Source: an uncultured Bacteroides sp. (lineage in GTDB: Bacteria > Bacteroidota > Bacteroidia > Bacteroidales > Bacteroidaceae). From it: 64,000 nt of DNA. Positions within the stretch are counted from its first letter, which is position 1. Every line of letters begins with the position of its first letter. The stretch is from NCBI GenBank assembly GCA_944322345.1, contig CALUOO010000009.1, positions 86,837 to 150,836 of the forward strand. The letters are read 5' to 3'. Both the position numbers and the translations under genes were made by a program. This document shows positions 1 through 7,363 of this stretch, in pieces. The notes under the pieces are model-generated. The model ran no database searches. It worked only from the letters and a program-made list of their open reading frames with translations, and had not been told where the DNA came from.

Positions 1-1243
1 TGTAGTCATAGTCTGTTACGTTTCCGGGCGTTATGGTTATCAGTTTCCTTCTTCTCCAGTCTCCGTATAATTCTTTGAAACGCTTTTCACGCAAAGCTGC
101 TTCCGGAAGATAGTAGCGGACGATGAAATAATATTTCCATTCGGTTGGTATCATGAAAGCTGCAGCTGTAAGGTCGCTCGTACTCGAAAGGTCGATGCCC
201 ATGTAGCAGTCCATACCCTCGAACTGCTGTAGCTGTAATTCTTCCGACGCTTGCAGTACATAGCTGTCCGGTATCCATACAGTCTCACTGTCACACCACA
301 GATTTAAGTTCTTGGTCTTTACTCCCACTTCTTCAGACGGACTGTTTACTGCCATCTGTACTTGGGTACGTAGATAATTTCCCTTCACTGTCACCCCGAG
401 GTTCGGATTTGCTTTTTTCCATACAGCCTCATCCTTCCAGTCATCGCCTTCGTCCAGCGAATAGATGGCGGCAAACAGCGCATCATTTTCTTTCAGTCCC
501 CTGAGCACTTCGGTACACATTTCCCTGTATTGGTAGCACGGACCTAATTTATCGAATCCCGCTGTCGTGATAATGATTCCCATCGGGTTGTCACGCATAC
601 CCTGAGACGACTGCAATACATCTTTCAGGCCGCTACTTTTTGCCGCGTGATATTCGTCTATCAGATACATAGAAGCATTAAATCCGTCTAGCTTGGAGTC
701 GTCTGCAGCAAATACCTGCAACAGACTGAGCATACGCTCAAACTTTACTTTATCGCGAAAGGATACCAATGCATGTCCTTTAGGGTCTATCCCGCTTGCA
801 AAACGACTGCAAAATTTGAATGCCACTTTTGCTTGGTCTTTTGAGTTGGCCGCCAAATCTACCTCGGCATCCATCTCTCCGTCAGCTATCAGATGATACA
901 GACATAGCCCGGCGGCAAAGGCTGTCTTTCCGTTTTTTCGTGAAATCTCTATGTAGACGTACTGCACCAGCCTCAGCCCCGTCTCCCTTACATAGAATCC
1001 ATATGCGGCAGCTATGACAAACTGCTGCCACGGCTGCAATACGAACGGACGTCCGGCATACCTTCCGGTGAAGTGGCGCAGTATGGAAAAAAACTCTATC
1101 ACATCGTCAGCTTTTTCTTCACGAAACTCATAGCGGTCATCCTCCATCATGTCGAAGAAACGCTCTGCTGCCAGTTTGAGGTATTCTCCTGCAACCTCTT
1201 TCCCTTCTACAACGTCTTGTGCATATTGATAGTATGCTTTCAT
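1..1243 (-). CDS. Phage terminase large subunit (partial, runs off left edge)
   Basis: The reading frame stays open from an ATG at 1243 to the window edge (about 414 codons), so the C-terminus is missing. TerL is the ATPase/nuclease motor that packages phage DNA. Visible motifs: a Walker A-type SRKNGKT and, about 100 residues later, a Walker B-type LIDEYH, as in HK97-like large terminases; the nuclease region includes a conserved GIDLSSTSDLTA segment that supplies the first acidic residue. The start overlaps the stop of the small subunit as ATGA, suggesting translational coupling. The family call is secure; which TerL subfamily it belongs to is not. No ORF of this frame is complete in the window, so short ORFs inside it are shadows. 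Confidence 0.92.
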   Translation of the reverse strand, partial: MKAYYQYAQDVVEGKEVAGEYLKLAAERFFDMMEDDRYEFREEKADDVIEFFSILRHFTGRYAGRPFVLQPWQQFVIAAAYGFYVRETGLRLVQYVYIEISRKNGKTAFAAGLCLYHLIADGEMDAEVDLAANSKDQAKVAFKFCSRFASGIDPKGHALVSFRDKVKFERMLSLLQVFAADDSKLDGFNASMYLIDEYHAAKSSGLKDVLQSSQGMRDNPMGIIITTAGFDKLGPCYQYREMCTEVLRGLKENDALFAAIYSLDEGDDWKDEAVWKKANPNLGVTVKGNYLRTQVQMAVNSPSEEVGVKTKNLNLWCDSETVWIPDSYVLQASEELQLQQFEGMDCYMGIDLSSTSDLTAAAFMIPTEWKYYFIVRYYLPEAALREKRFKELYGDWRRRKLITITPGNVTDYDY

Positions 1244-1647
1244 CTACACATTCGTCCCTTCAGATATTCGTCCAATGGTGAATCTCCTTCTTCGTCTCCT
1301 GTAGCCTTAAGTTGCCCTTTGCTTTTAGCTGTCAGTCCGTATTCCTTTGCCAATTCGAGGTACTGGCTCCAGCTCTCGCGTTGCAGGTTGGCTTCAGGTC
1401 GCTTCACGATTTCGCCCTTGATGTTCTTCATCGTTGCCCCTTCGCGTGCTATCACTTCGGTGCAGGTGAGGTACATGTCGTAGGCGGTCGCCATGCGGTG
1501 CAGTTGCGGTATGTCCGCCTGTGTTATCATCTCTTTCTCATTCAATTGCCTCAACAGAGCACCCATAAGCTTTCTTGTCTCTTCATGCTTGATTGTTTCT
1601 GGTAGCTTAAATGTAACTTTTCGTTTCTTTTTCATGCTTTTTACCAA
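1240..1647 (-). CDS. Phage terminase small subunit, P27-like
   Basis: A 135-residue basic, mostly helical protein directly upstream of TerL, with an ATGA overlap. Size, position and the run of helices with a conserved AxxYDMYL segment fit P27-family small terminases, which recognise the phage packaging site and deliver DNA to the large subunit. The first 30 residues are rich in Lys and Arg. A second in-frame Met at codon 5 (MKKKRK) is an alternative start. Family assignment rests on pattern and context. Confidence 0.82.
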   Translation of the reverse strand: MVKSMKKKRKVTFKLPETIKHEETRKLMGALLRQLNEKEMITQADIPQLHRMATAYDMYLTCTEVIAREGATMKNIKGEIVKRPEANLQRESWSQYLELAKEYGLTAKSKGQLKATGDEEGDSPLDEYLKGRMCR

Positions 1648-1670
1648 TAGTTATGAATTAACATAGTGAG

Positions 1671-1697
1671 ACTGTTTCATTAACAACATGAAACAGT
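1671..1697. promoter_or_regulatory. 10-bp perfect hairpin upstream of terS
   Basis: ACTGTTTCAT and ATGAAACAGT form a perfect 10-bp inverted repeat around a 7-nt loop in the 168-bp gap between the HNH gene and terS. On the transcribed (minus) strand no T-run follows, so it does not look like a terminator for the phage operon. It may be an RNA structure or a protein-binding palindrome. The rest of the gap (1698-1815) shows nothing I can name. Confidence 0.5.
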
Positions 1698-1815
1698 TTG
1701 GCTTTTTTCAAAAAATGCCGTGTGTGTGAAGAAGGGTAGGGCGAGGTTACCACTAGGAAGTCAGTAAAAAAATACCCCCTTACCCCTTCCTTTCTTTTCA
1801 CATCCCACAAGTCTA

Positions 1816-2130
1816 TTACTGTCTGACACCATTATGTATCTTCTGATGGCATTGTTTGCAGAGCGACAGTAGGTTATCATAGTCGTATGCAAGCTCGTAT
1901 CGTAGTGCTTCATCGTCTGTCTGCATGAAAGAGCGTATGTGATGAATGTCTTCTGCTGGCGTTGTTCTACCTTCTCTTAGACAGATTTCACAAAGTGGGT
2001 TATTTGTGAACTTGATTGCACGGAGGCGTTTCCAGTGTGCGCTCTTATATACTTTCCGACGGGTTTCATCGTAGTTATTACCCGTTTTCGTCTGTTTTTT
2101 GCGTGGTTTGTATATGGTCGGCATAGGCAA
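1816..2130 (-). CDS. HNH endonuclease
   Basis: A 104-residue protein with the HNH zinc/metal fold: CEIC near residue 47, the His pair in DIHHI, then a conserved LLSLCKQCH with a final KIH. Small HNH proteins sit beside terminase genes in many tailed phages and are needed for cos/pac cleavage during packaging. The start overlaps the upstream sigma-like gene by about 50 bp; a second Met at codon 3 barely changes this. Confident as an HNH protein; the packaging role is inferred from position. Confidence 0.88.
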   Translation of the reverse strand: MPMPTIYKPRKKQTKTGNNYDETRRKVYKSAHWKRLRAIKFTNNPLCEICLREGRTTPAEDIHHIRSFMQTDDEALRYELAYDYDNLLSLCKQCHQKIHNGVRQ

Positions 2131-2392
2131 TTTCTCTTAATTTCTGTTTCTTTTTTGCATAGGTAAACTCTATCATTCGGAACCGATAAAGGAACAGTCC
2201 CTCTATTTCCTTTTTATTAGTCAGCCCGTTAGCAAGTGGATCAGTGTAGATAAAAAGGATGCAGTCATGAAATATATCTTCAAACTCTTCACGTGTGTAT
2301 CCAGTAACTGATTCCTTACACTTGTAGTACAAGCGATTGTATATCTGTGCCACTATTTGTAATACTCGTTCATTCTTCTTCTTGTTTTTCAT
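2078..2392 (-). CDS. Small sigma-factor-like phage protein
   Basis: A 104-residue protein with the pattern EDIFHDCILFIY, which resembles sigma-70 region 2.1-2.2 (the DIVQDVF-type core-binding helix), followed by a basic helix (RMIEFTYAKKKQKLR). There is no visible region 4. Just upstream of HNH and terminase genes it could be a late-gene activator, but this is a pattern-level guess and it may be an unrelated helical protein. It overlaps the upstream RHH gene by 23 bp. Confidence 0.5.
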   Translation of the reverse strand: MKNKKKNERVLQIVAQIYNRLYYKCKESVTGYTREEFEDIFHDCILFIYTDPLANGLTNKKEIEGLFLYRFRMIEFTYAKKKQKLREIAYADHIQTTQKTDENG

Positions 2393-2555
2393 GGTTTAAC
2401 TTCCAGTTTCCTGCTTTGTCCAATAGCTGTTCTATCCCTCTCTGTACGATGCTTCGTATTATTACAGATAATTTGCTCCCTGTAATTGCTGATAATTCTG
2501 TGAGCAGCATGTCAGTTCGTTCGTCAAAACGTACGGATATTCTTCTTCTTTTCAT
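2370..2555 (-). CDS. Ribbon-helix-helix DNA-binding protein
   Basis: A 61-residue protein. The N-terminal RRRISVRFDERTDMLL strand is followed by two helices with a turn at GSKLSVIIRSIV, the Arc/CopG/MetJ ribbon-helix-helix layout. Such proteins bind DNA as dimers and usually act as repressors. Its gene starts just downstream of a terminator (2621-2660), so it begins a new transcription block leading to the sigma-like, HNH and terminase genes. Target unknown. Confidence 0.7.
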   Translation of the reverse strand: MKRRRISVRFDERTDMLLTELSAITGSKLSVIIRSIVQRGIEQLLDKAGNWKLNHEKQEEE

Positions 2556-2620
2556 TGTTTTATACTGTTTTTTGTTATCTTTGCCGTGTAACAGTTTATG
2601 TTGTTATAAATATTTGATGA

Positions 2621-2660
2621 TAAAAAAGATATGGCTACTTCGAGAGAAGTGGCCATCTTT
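2621..2660 (-). terminator. Terminator after the DUF4406 gene (hairpin works on both strands)
   Basis: ATGGCTACTTC (2631-2641) pairs with GAAGTGGCCAT (2646-2656) around a GAGA loop. On the minus strand the hairpin follows the DUF4406 stop at once and is followed by CTTTTTT, a good intrinsic terminator. On the plus strand a weaker CTTTATTT follows. It separates the modification-enzyme block from the RHH-sigma-HNH-terminase block. Confidence 0.7.
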
Positions 2661-2946
2661 ATTTAAACATAAGTTGTTTACCGTATATCCTTGCTACTTC
2701 AAATTCTGCCATGCATCCCTTGCTTTTTTGCCATCCTTCCAAAAAACATACTGCATCGCATTCGAGTAATGCTTGTATGTCGTGTCCCATGTGCTCTGCA
2801 TAAGTAGCGTCTTGGTCTGGTGATACTTCTATTGGTGATATTGGCGTATGTCCTTCTTGTTCCAGTACTGCCGATACGAAGATGCAACGTGCTTCTACTA
2901 CTTCAATATCGTACCCACTGATTGGTAATGATATGTATACTTTCAT
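2659..2946 (-). CDS. DUF4406 protein, nucleoside deoxyribosyltransferase-like
   Basis: A 95-residue protein starting MKVYISLPISGYD, with a mid-protein DIQALLECDAVCFLEGW and an AEFEVARIYGK helix. This is the DUF4406 pattern, related to nucleoside 2-deoxyribosyltransferases (YISLPIS-type phosphate loop, the downstream acidic residue). It could cleave or transfer the sugar of a nucleotide. Phages carry it widely and its substrate is unknown. Its start overlaps the ASCH gene stop as ATGA. Confidence 0.75.
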   Translation of the reverse strand: MKVYISLPISGYDIEVVEARCIFVSAVLEQEGHTPISPIEVSPDQDATYAEHMGHDIQALLECDAVCFLEGWQKSKGCMAEFEVARIYGKQLMFK

Positions 2947-3353
2947 TTAAGTCCCTCCCAATTGTATTCCCAAAAACTAAGTTTCCCTTTCACGCCCTTA
3001 ATCTGTTTCTCAAAGAGAATCGCATCCTTCAGCACCCAGTTCCAGCAACCTTTGTCAGCCCAAACAGAAGGATGGTTCTGTACACAATCGACTATTACAA
3101 CACTGCCAATGATGGCACAACTTGGATAACCACTCCAATCTGTTCCGCTCTTAGATACTTTTCTTATAAATTTATCAACTCGCGTTCTTACTTCTTTAGG
3201 ATAATTCCAATAGTCATCTGATTTCTTACTTACATGTATCAGTATTCTTTGTCCTATATACTTCTGAGGACACTTCCAAGTGCGGTTCTCAATGTCTTTG
3301 ATACCGTGAGCGATTAAGCTCGCCCACGGCTGTTTAATAGATAATGCTTTCAT
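2943..3353 (-). CDS. ASCH-domain protein
   Basis: I start it at MKALSIKQPWA (137 residues), 7 bp after the radical SAM stop and preceded by AAAGAAGAA; the frame is open further upstream but would overlap the radical SAM gene. The SIKQPWASLIAHGIKDIENRTW motif is the hallmark of ASCH domains, a PUA-like fold thought to bind RNA or modified nucleic acid. A central IGSVVIVDCV strand and the closing FWEY motif also fit. Function in the phage is unknown; neighbours suggest nucleic-acid modification. Confidence 0.82.
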   Translation of the reverse strand: MKALSIKQPWASLIAHGIKDIENRTWKCPQKYIGQRILIHVSKKSDDYWNYPKEVRTRVDKFIRKVSKSGTDWSGYPSCAIIGSVVIVDCVQNHPSVWADKGCWNWVLKDAILFEKQIKGVKGKLSFWEYNWEGLK

Positions 3354-3360
3354 TTCTTCT

Positions 3361-4284
3361 TTATAAATATTCTTTACATTTAAATCCTTTTCTCGGTTCA
3401 AAATCTTTAAACTCGCAAGTTCTGAATATCCATTTCTTGTCTGCCCAACCCGCCACATCCTTTTGCCATTGAGGGATGATCTGACGCGGGTTGTCCAAGT
3501 CCCGATAAGGCTGTGCGTGTGGCAAGAATCTGCGTCCTTTGTTTCTCCAATGGTTTACCCGGTTGAATGACTCCTTGAAATCTTCAAGCAGAATACAATA
3601 GAAGAAGTATTCTCCTTTGTATCCGTATTTGTCAATCAAGGAAGTTGCCCGTTCACATTCAGCTATTTGTCCGGGTGTATCACAACCAAAGCGAATGCGC
3701 TTTATCCATTTGACTTTTGCAAGTAGTTTGGCTATATCATCTGTTACTAAACGTGCATCCAGAGCCTGATTAAAATCAACCCGTAACTTCATTCGTACAA
3801 TCTTCTCTATTTGTTCTAATCCATAATCGGATGCAAGTACGTTATTATCCATTAGAATAAGATTGTTTCGCCCATTGATAGCTATTTCTTCAACATCCAT
3901 GTAAGGTTGTATCTTTCCTTCTTTTCGTGGAACAATACACCACTTACAACGGTTGGGGCAACCGCGAGTAAGGAAACCGTAAGCTGTCTTTTGGTCGATG
4001 GACGGGTACATGCTGTAGTCAGGTTGCATCCTGTCTATCACTTCCGGCAAGTTCTTCCCAATATCATACCCGGTTCCGCCTTTCTCCACACAATCGGTAT
4101 TAGTGATATATTGAATATAATCTTCTGTAAACGAAAAGACTTTTGCCATATATACCTTATCGTAATGGGTAAACGGATTGTACCATTCCACGTTATCACC
4201 TTGCAACTTATGCCATGCGCTTATTTTCATAAGTGCGATATTCGGATAATTGCTGTCGACTGCAAGCAAACCTATATTCATCAT
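3361..4284 (-). CDS. Phage radical SAM protein
   Basis: A 307-residue protein with the iron-sulfur motif CPNRCKWC (CX3CX2C, near residue 109), preceded by a B12-binding-like N-terminal region (NIGLLAVDSNYPNIALMKISAWH). It should bind a 4Fe-4S cluster and cleave S-adenosylmethionine to start radical chemistry. The acidic patch LILMDNNVL after the cluster resembles the usual second strand of the barrel. The start (ATGATG) overlaps the helicase-methyltransferase stop. Substrate unknown; the ASCH, DUF4406 and methyltransferase neighbours hint at nucleic acid or nucleotide modification. Confidence 0.85.
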   Translation of the reverse strand: MMNIGLLAVDSNYPNIALMKISAWHKLQGDNVEWYNPFTHYDKVYMAKVFSFTEDYIQYITNTDCVEKGGTGYDIGKNLPEVIDRMQPDYSMYPSIDQKTAYGFLTRGCPNRCKWCIVPRKEGKIQPYMDVEEIAINGRNNLILMDNNVLASDYGLEQIEKIVRMKLRVDFNQALDARLVTDDIAKLLAKVKWIKRIRFGCDTPGQIAECERATSLIDKYGYKGEYFFYCILLEDFKESFNRVNHWRNKGRRFLPHAQPYRDLDNPRQIIPQWQKDVAGWADKKWIFRTCEFKDFEPRKGFKCKEYL

Positions 4285-6794
4285 CCCGCCTCCATCATGT
4301 CGAACAACGTCGGTGCGCTTACTTCCATCTCCGCCTCGTAGAGGTAGGATAGTCCGTCCTTCCAGTAGTCATAGTTGAGTTCTGTGGATAAGCCGCGCCG
4401 CCCCAGCTTGATTGCGCAATATGGCACGGTCTGTATGCCGCCGAAGGGGTCGAACACCGTTTCGCCCTTGTTGGAGTAGCGTTCAATGAGGCGCTCTACG
4501 ATGTCGAGCTGGAGGGGGCAGATGTGGTTTTGCCGCTTCTTCTGCGACTGGCGGGTGTTGAGTGTGCGCATTCTGGTAACGTCGTCCCACACCCACGGCT
4601 TTTTGCTTACAGGATCTACTGCCATGAATGTTTTAGGAAGCTTCCCGTATGCTTCTAGTTCTTCGGCGAAGCGAACATGTTGCTCGTAGCTATAGATGTG
4701 TTCCTGCTCGTATTGTCGGAACAGACGGCGTATCTTGTCGATTCCAGCTCCTTTCATGTCTTCGTAGGATAGGAGAGTGTTTCCTGATGATTTCCACGAT
4801 GCGTGTGCGTCTATCTGCCAGCGTGCCAGCGAGTAGTCTTCTTTCTGCTTCGTGACGGGCAGGTCGGCGTAGGCGCGCGATGTGTCTGTAGGAAGTTTGC
4901 GGAATAGCAGAATATATTCTGGGCAACCGACTCCCATTTTTGTGCCATCCTTTCGCATTTCAGTGTAGCCGAGCCGATAGGTTTGATTGTTCTCGCGTAC
5001 CACGTCAGTATCTACGGTAATGCGACCGACGTAGCGGAATCCGTGTTTCATGTAGTGGAAGACGGTCATGTCACTGAAGGGATCTACCGTCGGCATTCCG
5101 TCGCCCGTTGCGTTTCCAAACAGGATGCGGTCTTTCACATGGATGCAGGCGAGTCGTCCGGGCTTGAGGATGCGCATCAGTTCGGGAGTCAGGTAGTCCA
5201 TCTGCTCGAAGAACTTCAGGTTGTCCTCGTTGTGCCCGAAGTCGTTGTATGTTGGCGTATACTCGTAGTGGTTTGAAAATGGTATACTGGTTACTATCAG
5301 GTCTACTGAGCTTGACTCCATTTTCTGGCACTCCAGCACGTTGTCGTTATTGATGGCGCGCCACAATCGCCCTTGCTTCTCTTCGCGGGCGGCGAACATC
5401 CAGCGCATCATCTTCTCTTCTGCTTTGAGTCCGAATAGTCCGTTGTCGCGTACTATCTGCGTCATGCGGTCTACCATGTCTCGGTGCTGCTTCCACTTCT
5501 TCATGAAGCTCTTGAATATCTCCTGCTCGCTCTCGGCATAGACGAGGTAGAGGTCGACGGGGTGTTGCTGCATGAATCGGTAGATGCGGGCAATTGCTTG
5601 GAACTTGTCGTTGAATCGGTAGTCGATAAACATGATTGCTTTGTGGCAATGGTACTGAAAGTTCAGTCCCTCGCCCAGCATTTCCGGCTTGGCGGCGAGG
5701 TACTTCAAACGCCCCTCCTTGAAGTCGGATATTACGCGGTCTGCCTCATCGTCTGGCTGGCTTCCGTATACCGCCTTGCAGCCTTCTATCCTCCGGCATA
5801 GCTCGATGCGTTCGTCTTCGAGGTCGTGCCATAGCAGGAAATGGTCGTCCATGTTCTCTTCCCTGCCTATTATCTCTATTACTTTGTCTATCTTGAGCTG
5901 CATGTTGTCTCGCCGTTCGCGCGCCGCTTCTGCGAGCCCCAACGCCGCTTCGCGGAACATCTTCACCTGCCCGTTGCGGTCTGTCCCGGCGGTGGAATTG
6001 TCTACGCTTACTATTTCCTCGTGCACTCTCAGTTCTGGCAATTCGTAGCCTGTGTCGGGGTAGCCTAAATCGGAGGGTCGTGTCAGGAACAATGCCCATG
6101 TAGATACCCATAGCCAGAACTCTTTTTCTTTGTGTGGGTAGAGTGTCAGGTTGTTTGCCTTTGTGCTGTCTCGCTGGAAGAAGCGTGTCAGTGCCTGTCC
6201 GGTGTCCATCACGCCGAGATAGCCTGCGTAGTGTATCAGTTCCTTGTATCGGTTGGGCGACGGCGTGGCGGTTGCCACAAACTTGTAGGGCACGGCGCTG
6301 AACAATGGAAGGAACTCCTGATAGGTCTTGGTTCCGAACCCTCGCAACACGCTTGCTTCGTCGAGCGAGGTGACGGTGAAGTAGGAGGGCTCGATGCGTA
6401 CGCCCTCTTTTCCGTCTCGTACCCGTTCGTAGTTGGTTATCATGATGTCTGTCGGGCTATCTTTCACTTCCTGCATCGTCCGGACGTAGGTGACTTCCAT
6501 TCCTAAATGTTGCTTCGCTTGGTGCAAGAACTCTATCACTACACGCTTGGGGCAAACTATCAATCCTTTGCCTCCTTCGTGTTTCAGCACGATGCGGACT
6601 ATCTCCAGTTGTGTCACTGTCTTCTGCATGCCGAAGCTGCTGAATATCGCCCGGCAACCGCCCTGCACTGCCCAACGTACGGTGTCCTTTACGTGGGGGT
6701 AGAGTGTTGGTGTCAACTCTTCTGGCTTCACCTCAAATCCGGTGTTGTGACTGATAGCCATCTTGTCTTTTAGAAATTCTATGTAGGTTTTCAT
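4281..6794 (-). CDS. SNF2-like helicase / DNA methyltransferase fusion
   Basis: An 837-residue fusion. The first 460 residues follow the SF2 helicase order: a motif I position reading FGMQKT (53-60), a DE box in TSLDEAS (145-146), TATPSP (motif III), a LGEGLNF stretch and QAIARIYR (motifs V-VI). The C-terminal half is a beta-class amino methyltransferase: TSIPF (502-506) in the catalytic motif IV place, a central variable region, then FDPFGG (motif I, SAM binding). Probably modifies phage DNA, possibly with translocation along it. The motif I Gly of GxGKT is Gln and motif IV is not the usual DPPY, so activity needs testing. ATGA overlaps at both ends. Confidence 0.85.
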   Translation of the reverse strand: MKTYIEFLKDKMAISHNTGFEVKPEELTPTLYPHVKDTVRWAVQGGCRAIFSSFGMQKTVTQLEIVRIVLKHEGGKGLIVCPKRVVIEFLHQAKQHLGMEVTYVRTMQEVKDSPTDIMITNYERVRDGKEGVRIEPSYFTVTSLDEASVLRGFGTKTYQEFLPLFSAVPYKFVATATPSPNRYKELIHYAGYLGVMDTGQALTRFFQRDSTKANNLTLYPHKEKEFWLWVSTWALFLTRPSDLGYPDTGYELPELRVHEEIVSVDNSTAGTDRNGQVKMFREAALGLAEAARERRDNMQLKIDKVIEIIGREENMDDHFLLWHDLEDERIELCRRIEGCKAVYGSQPDDEADRVISDFKEGRLKYLAAKPEMLGEGLNFQYHCHKAIMFIDYRFNDKFQAIARIYRFMQQHPVDLYLVYAESEQEIFKSFMKKWKQHRDMVDRMTQIVRDNGLFGLKAEEKMMRWMFAAREEKQGRLWRAINNDNVLECQKMESSSVDLIVTSIPFSNHYEYTPTYNDFGHNEDNLKFFEQMDYLTPELMRILKPGRLACIHVKDRILFGNATGDGMPTVDPFSDMTVFHYMKHGFRYVGRITVDTDVVRENNQTYRLGYTEMRKDGTKMGVGCPEYILLFRKLPTDTSRAYADLPVTKQKEDYSLARWQIDAHASWKSSGNTLLSYEDMKGAGIDKIRRLFRQYEQEHIYSYEQHVRFAEELEAYGKLPKTFMAVDPVSKKPWVWDDVTRMRTLNTRQSQKKRQNHICPLQLDIVERLIERYSNKGETVFDPFGGIQTVPYCAIKLGRRGLSTELNYDYWKDGLSYLYEAEMEVSAPTLFDMMEAG

Positions 6795-7177
6795 CTTTTC
6801 TCGAATAAATGTTCAAATGCTCTTTCTCCGTCTATCTCCAACCCTAATTTCGATGGGAACGATTGTACATATTCATACAGTCTGTACAGCAGTTTATCGT
6901 TGTCTCCGCAACGGTCTATCACTGTTAGCAGCATTGCGTTCACCATATCTGCGTCGTTACCGAAGTTTCCCTGTGTTTCTTGTGTACAGTGGTTCAGGTC
7001 TCTTTTCAACTTCTTGATGCTGGCTATTGCTGTGTTGAAATTACGTTTGGCATCGTGGCGCAATTCGTATCCTTCTTTCCGGTACTGCTGTTGCATCTCC
7101 ATCAGGTTTGTTTCCAACACGTCTGTTATCACGTAGACTATGTTGGTCATTGTATTCAGTTTGTCTGTCCCTTCCAT
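6791..7177 (-). CDS. Phage protein of unknown function
   Basis: A 128-residue, soluble, largely helical protein. I recognise no family. A central segment (residues 40-70) is Lys-rich with Cys and a C-terminal FEHLFEKR. It overlaps the helicase-methyltransferase start as ATGA, so the two are translated together and it may assist that enzyme. It is the first gene of the block after a 186-bp gap with RNA-like structure. Confidence 0.6.
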   Translation of the reverse strand: MEGTDKLNTMTNIVYVITDVLETNLMEMQQQYRKEGYELRHDAKRNFNTAIASIKKLKRDLNHCTQETQGNFGNDADMVNAMLLTVIDRCGDNDKLLYRLYEYVQSFPSKLGLEIDGERAFEHLFEKR

Positions 7178-7202
7178 TTTCGTTTCCCTTTCTACTCCCT
7201 TC

Positions 7203-7245
7203 TACTGCCCTTATAAGTCGTTACCCGACTACCCTTCGGGCAGTA
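7203..7245. other. Nested inverted repeats in the 7178-7363 gap
   Basis: TACTGCCC (7203-7210) pairs perfectly with GGGCAGTA (7238-7245), and inside it AGTCG (7216-7220) pairs with CGACT (7226-7230). The gap of 186 bp has no ORF. Candidates are a leader RNA, a processing site or a replication/nicking origin. A second small hairpin (AAGCACC-TTAT-GGTGCTT, 7319-7336) sits just after the next gene's stop. Confidence 0.45.
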
Positions 7246-7318
7246 TAGGACAAGTTGCCGTAATTTGTTAATTTAACACTTTGTTGCTCTTATTGTATTG
7301 ATTATCAGTTTATTAATT

Positions 7319-7338
7319 AAGCACCTTATGGTGCTTTT
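7319..7338. terminator. Possible terminator hairpin after the 333-residue-frame gene
   Basis: AAGCACC, loop TTAT, GGTGCTT, 7-bp perfect stem. A T-run (TTTT) follows on the plus strand; on the minus strand, where the gene at 7364-8311 ends, the tail is only AATTAAT. It may slow or partly stop leftward transcription between the two phage blocks. Confidence 0.4.
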
Positions 7339-7363
7339 AACTTATTATATAAATATTTGATTA

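Noticed and set aside
87-278. Small minus-strand ORF at the left edge
   Set aside because: It lies in another frame inside the terminase large subunit gene.
4486-6773. Many plus- and minus-strand ORFs inside the helicase-methyltransferase gene
   Set aside because: They are shadows of a single 837-codon gene with clear motifs.
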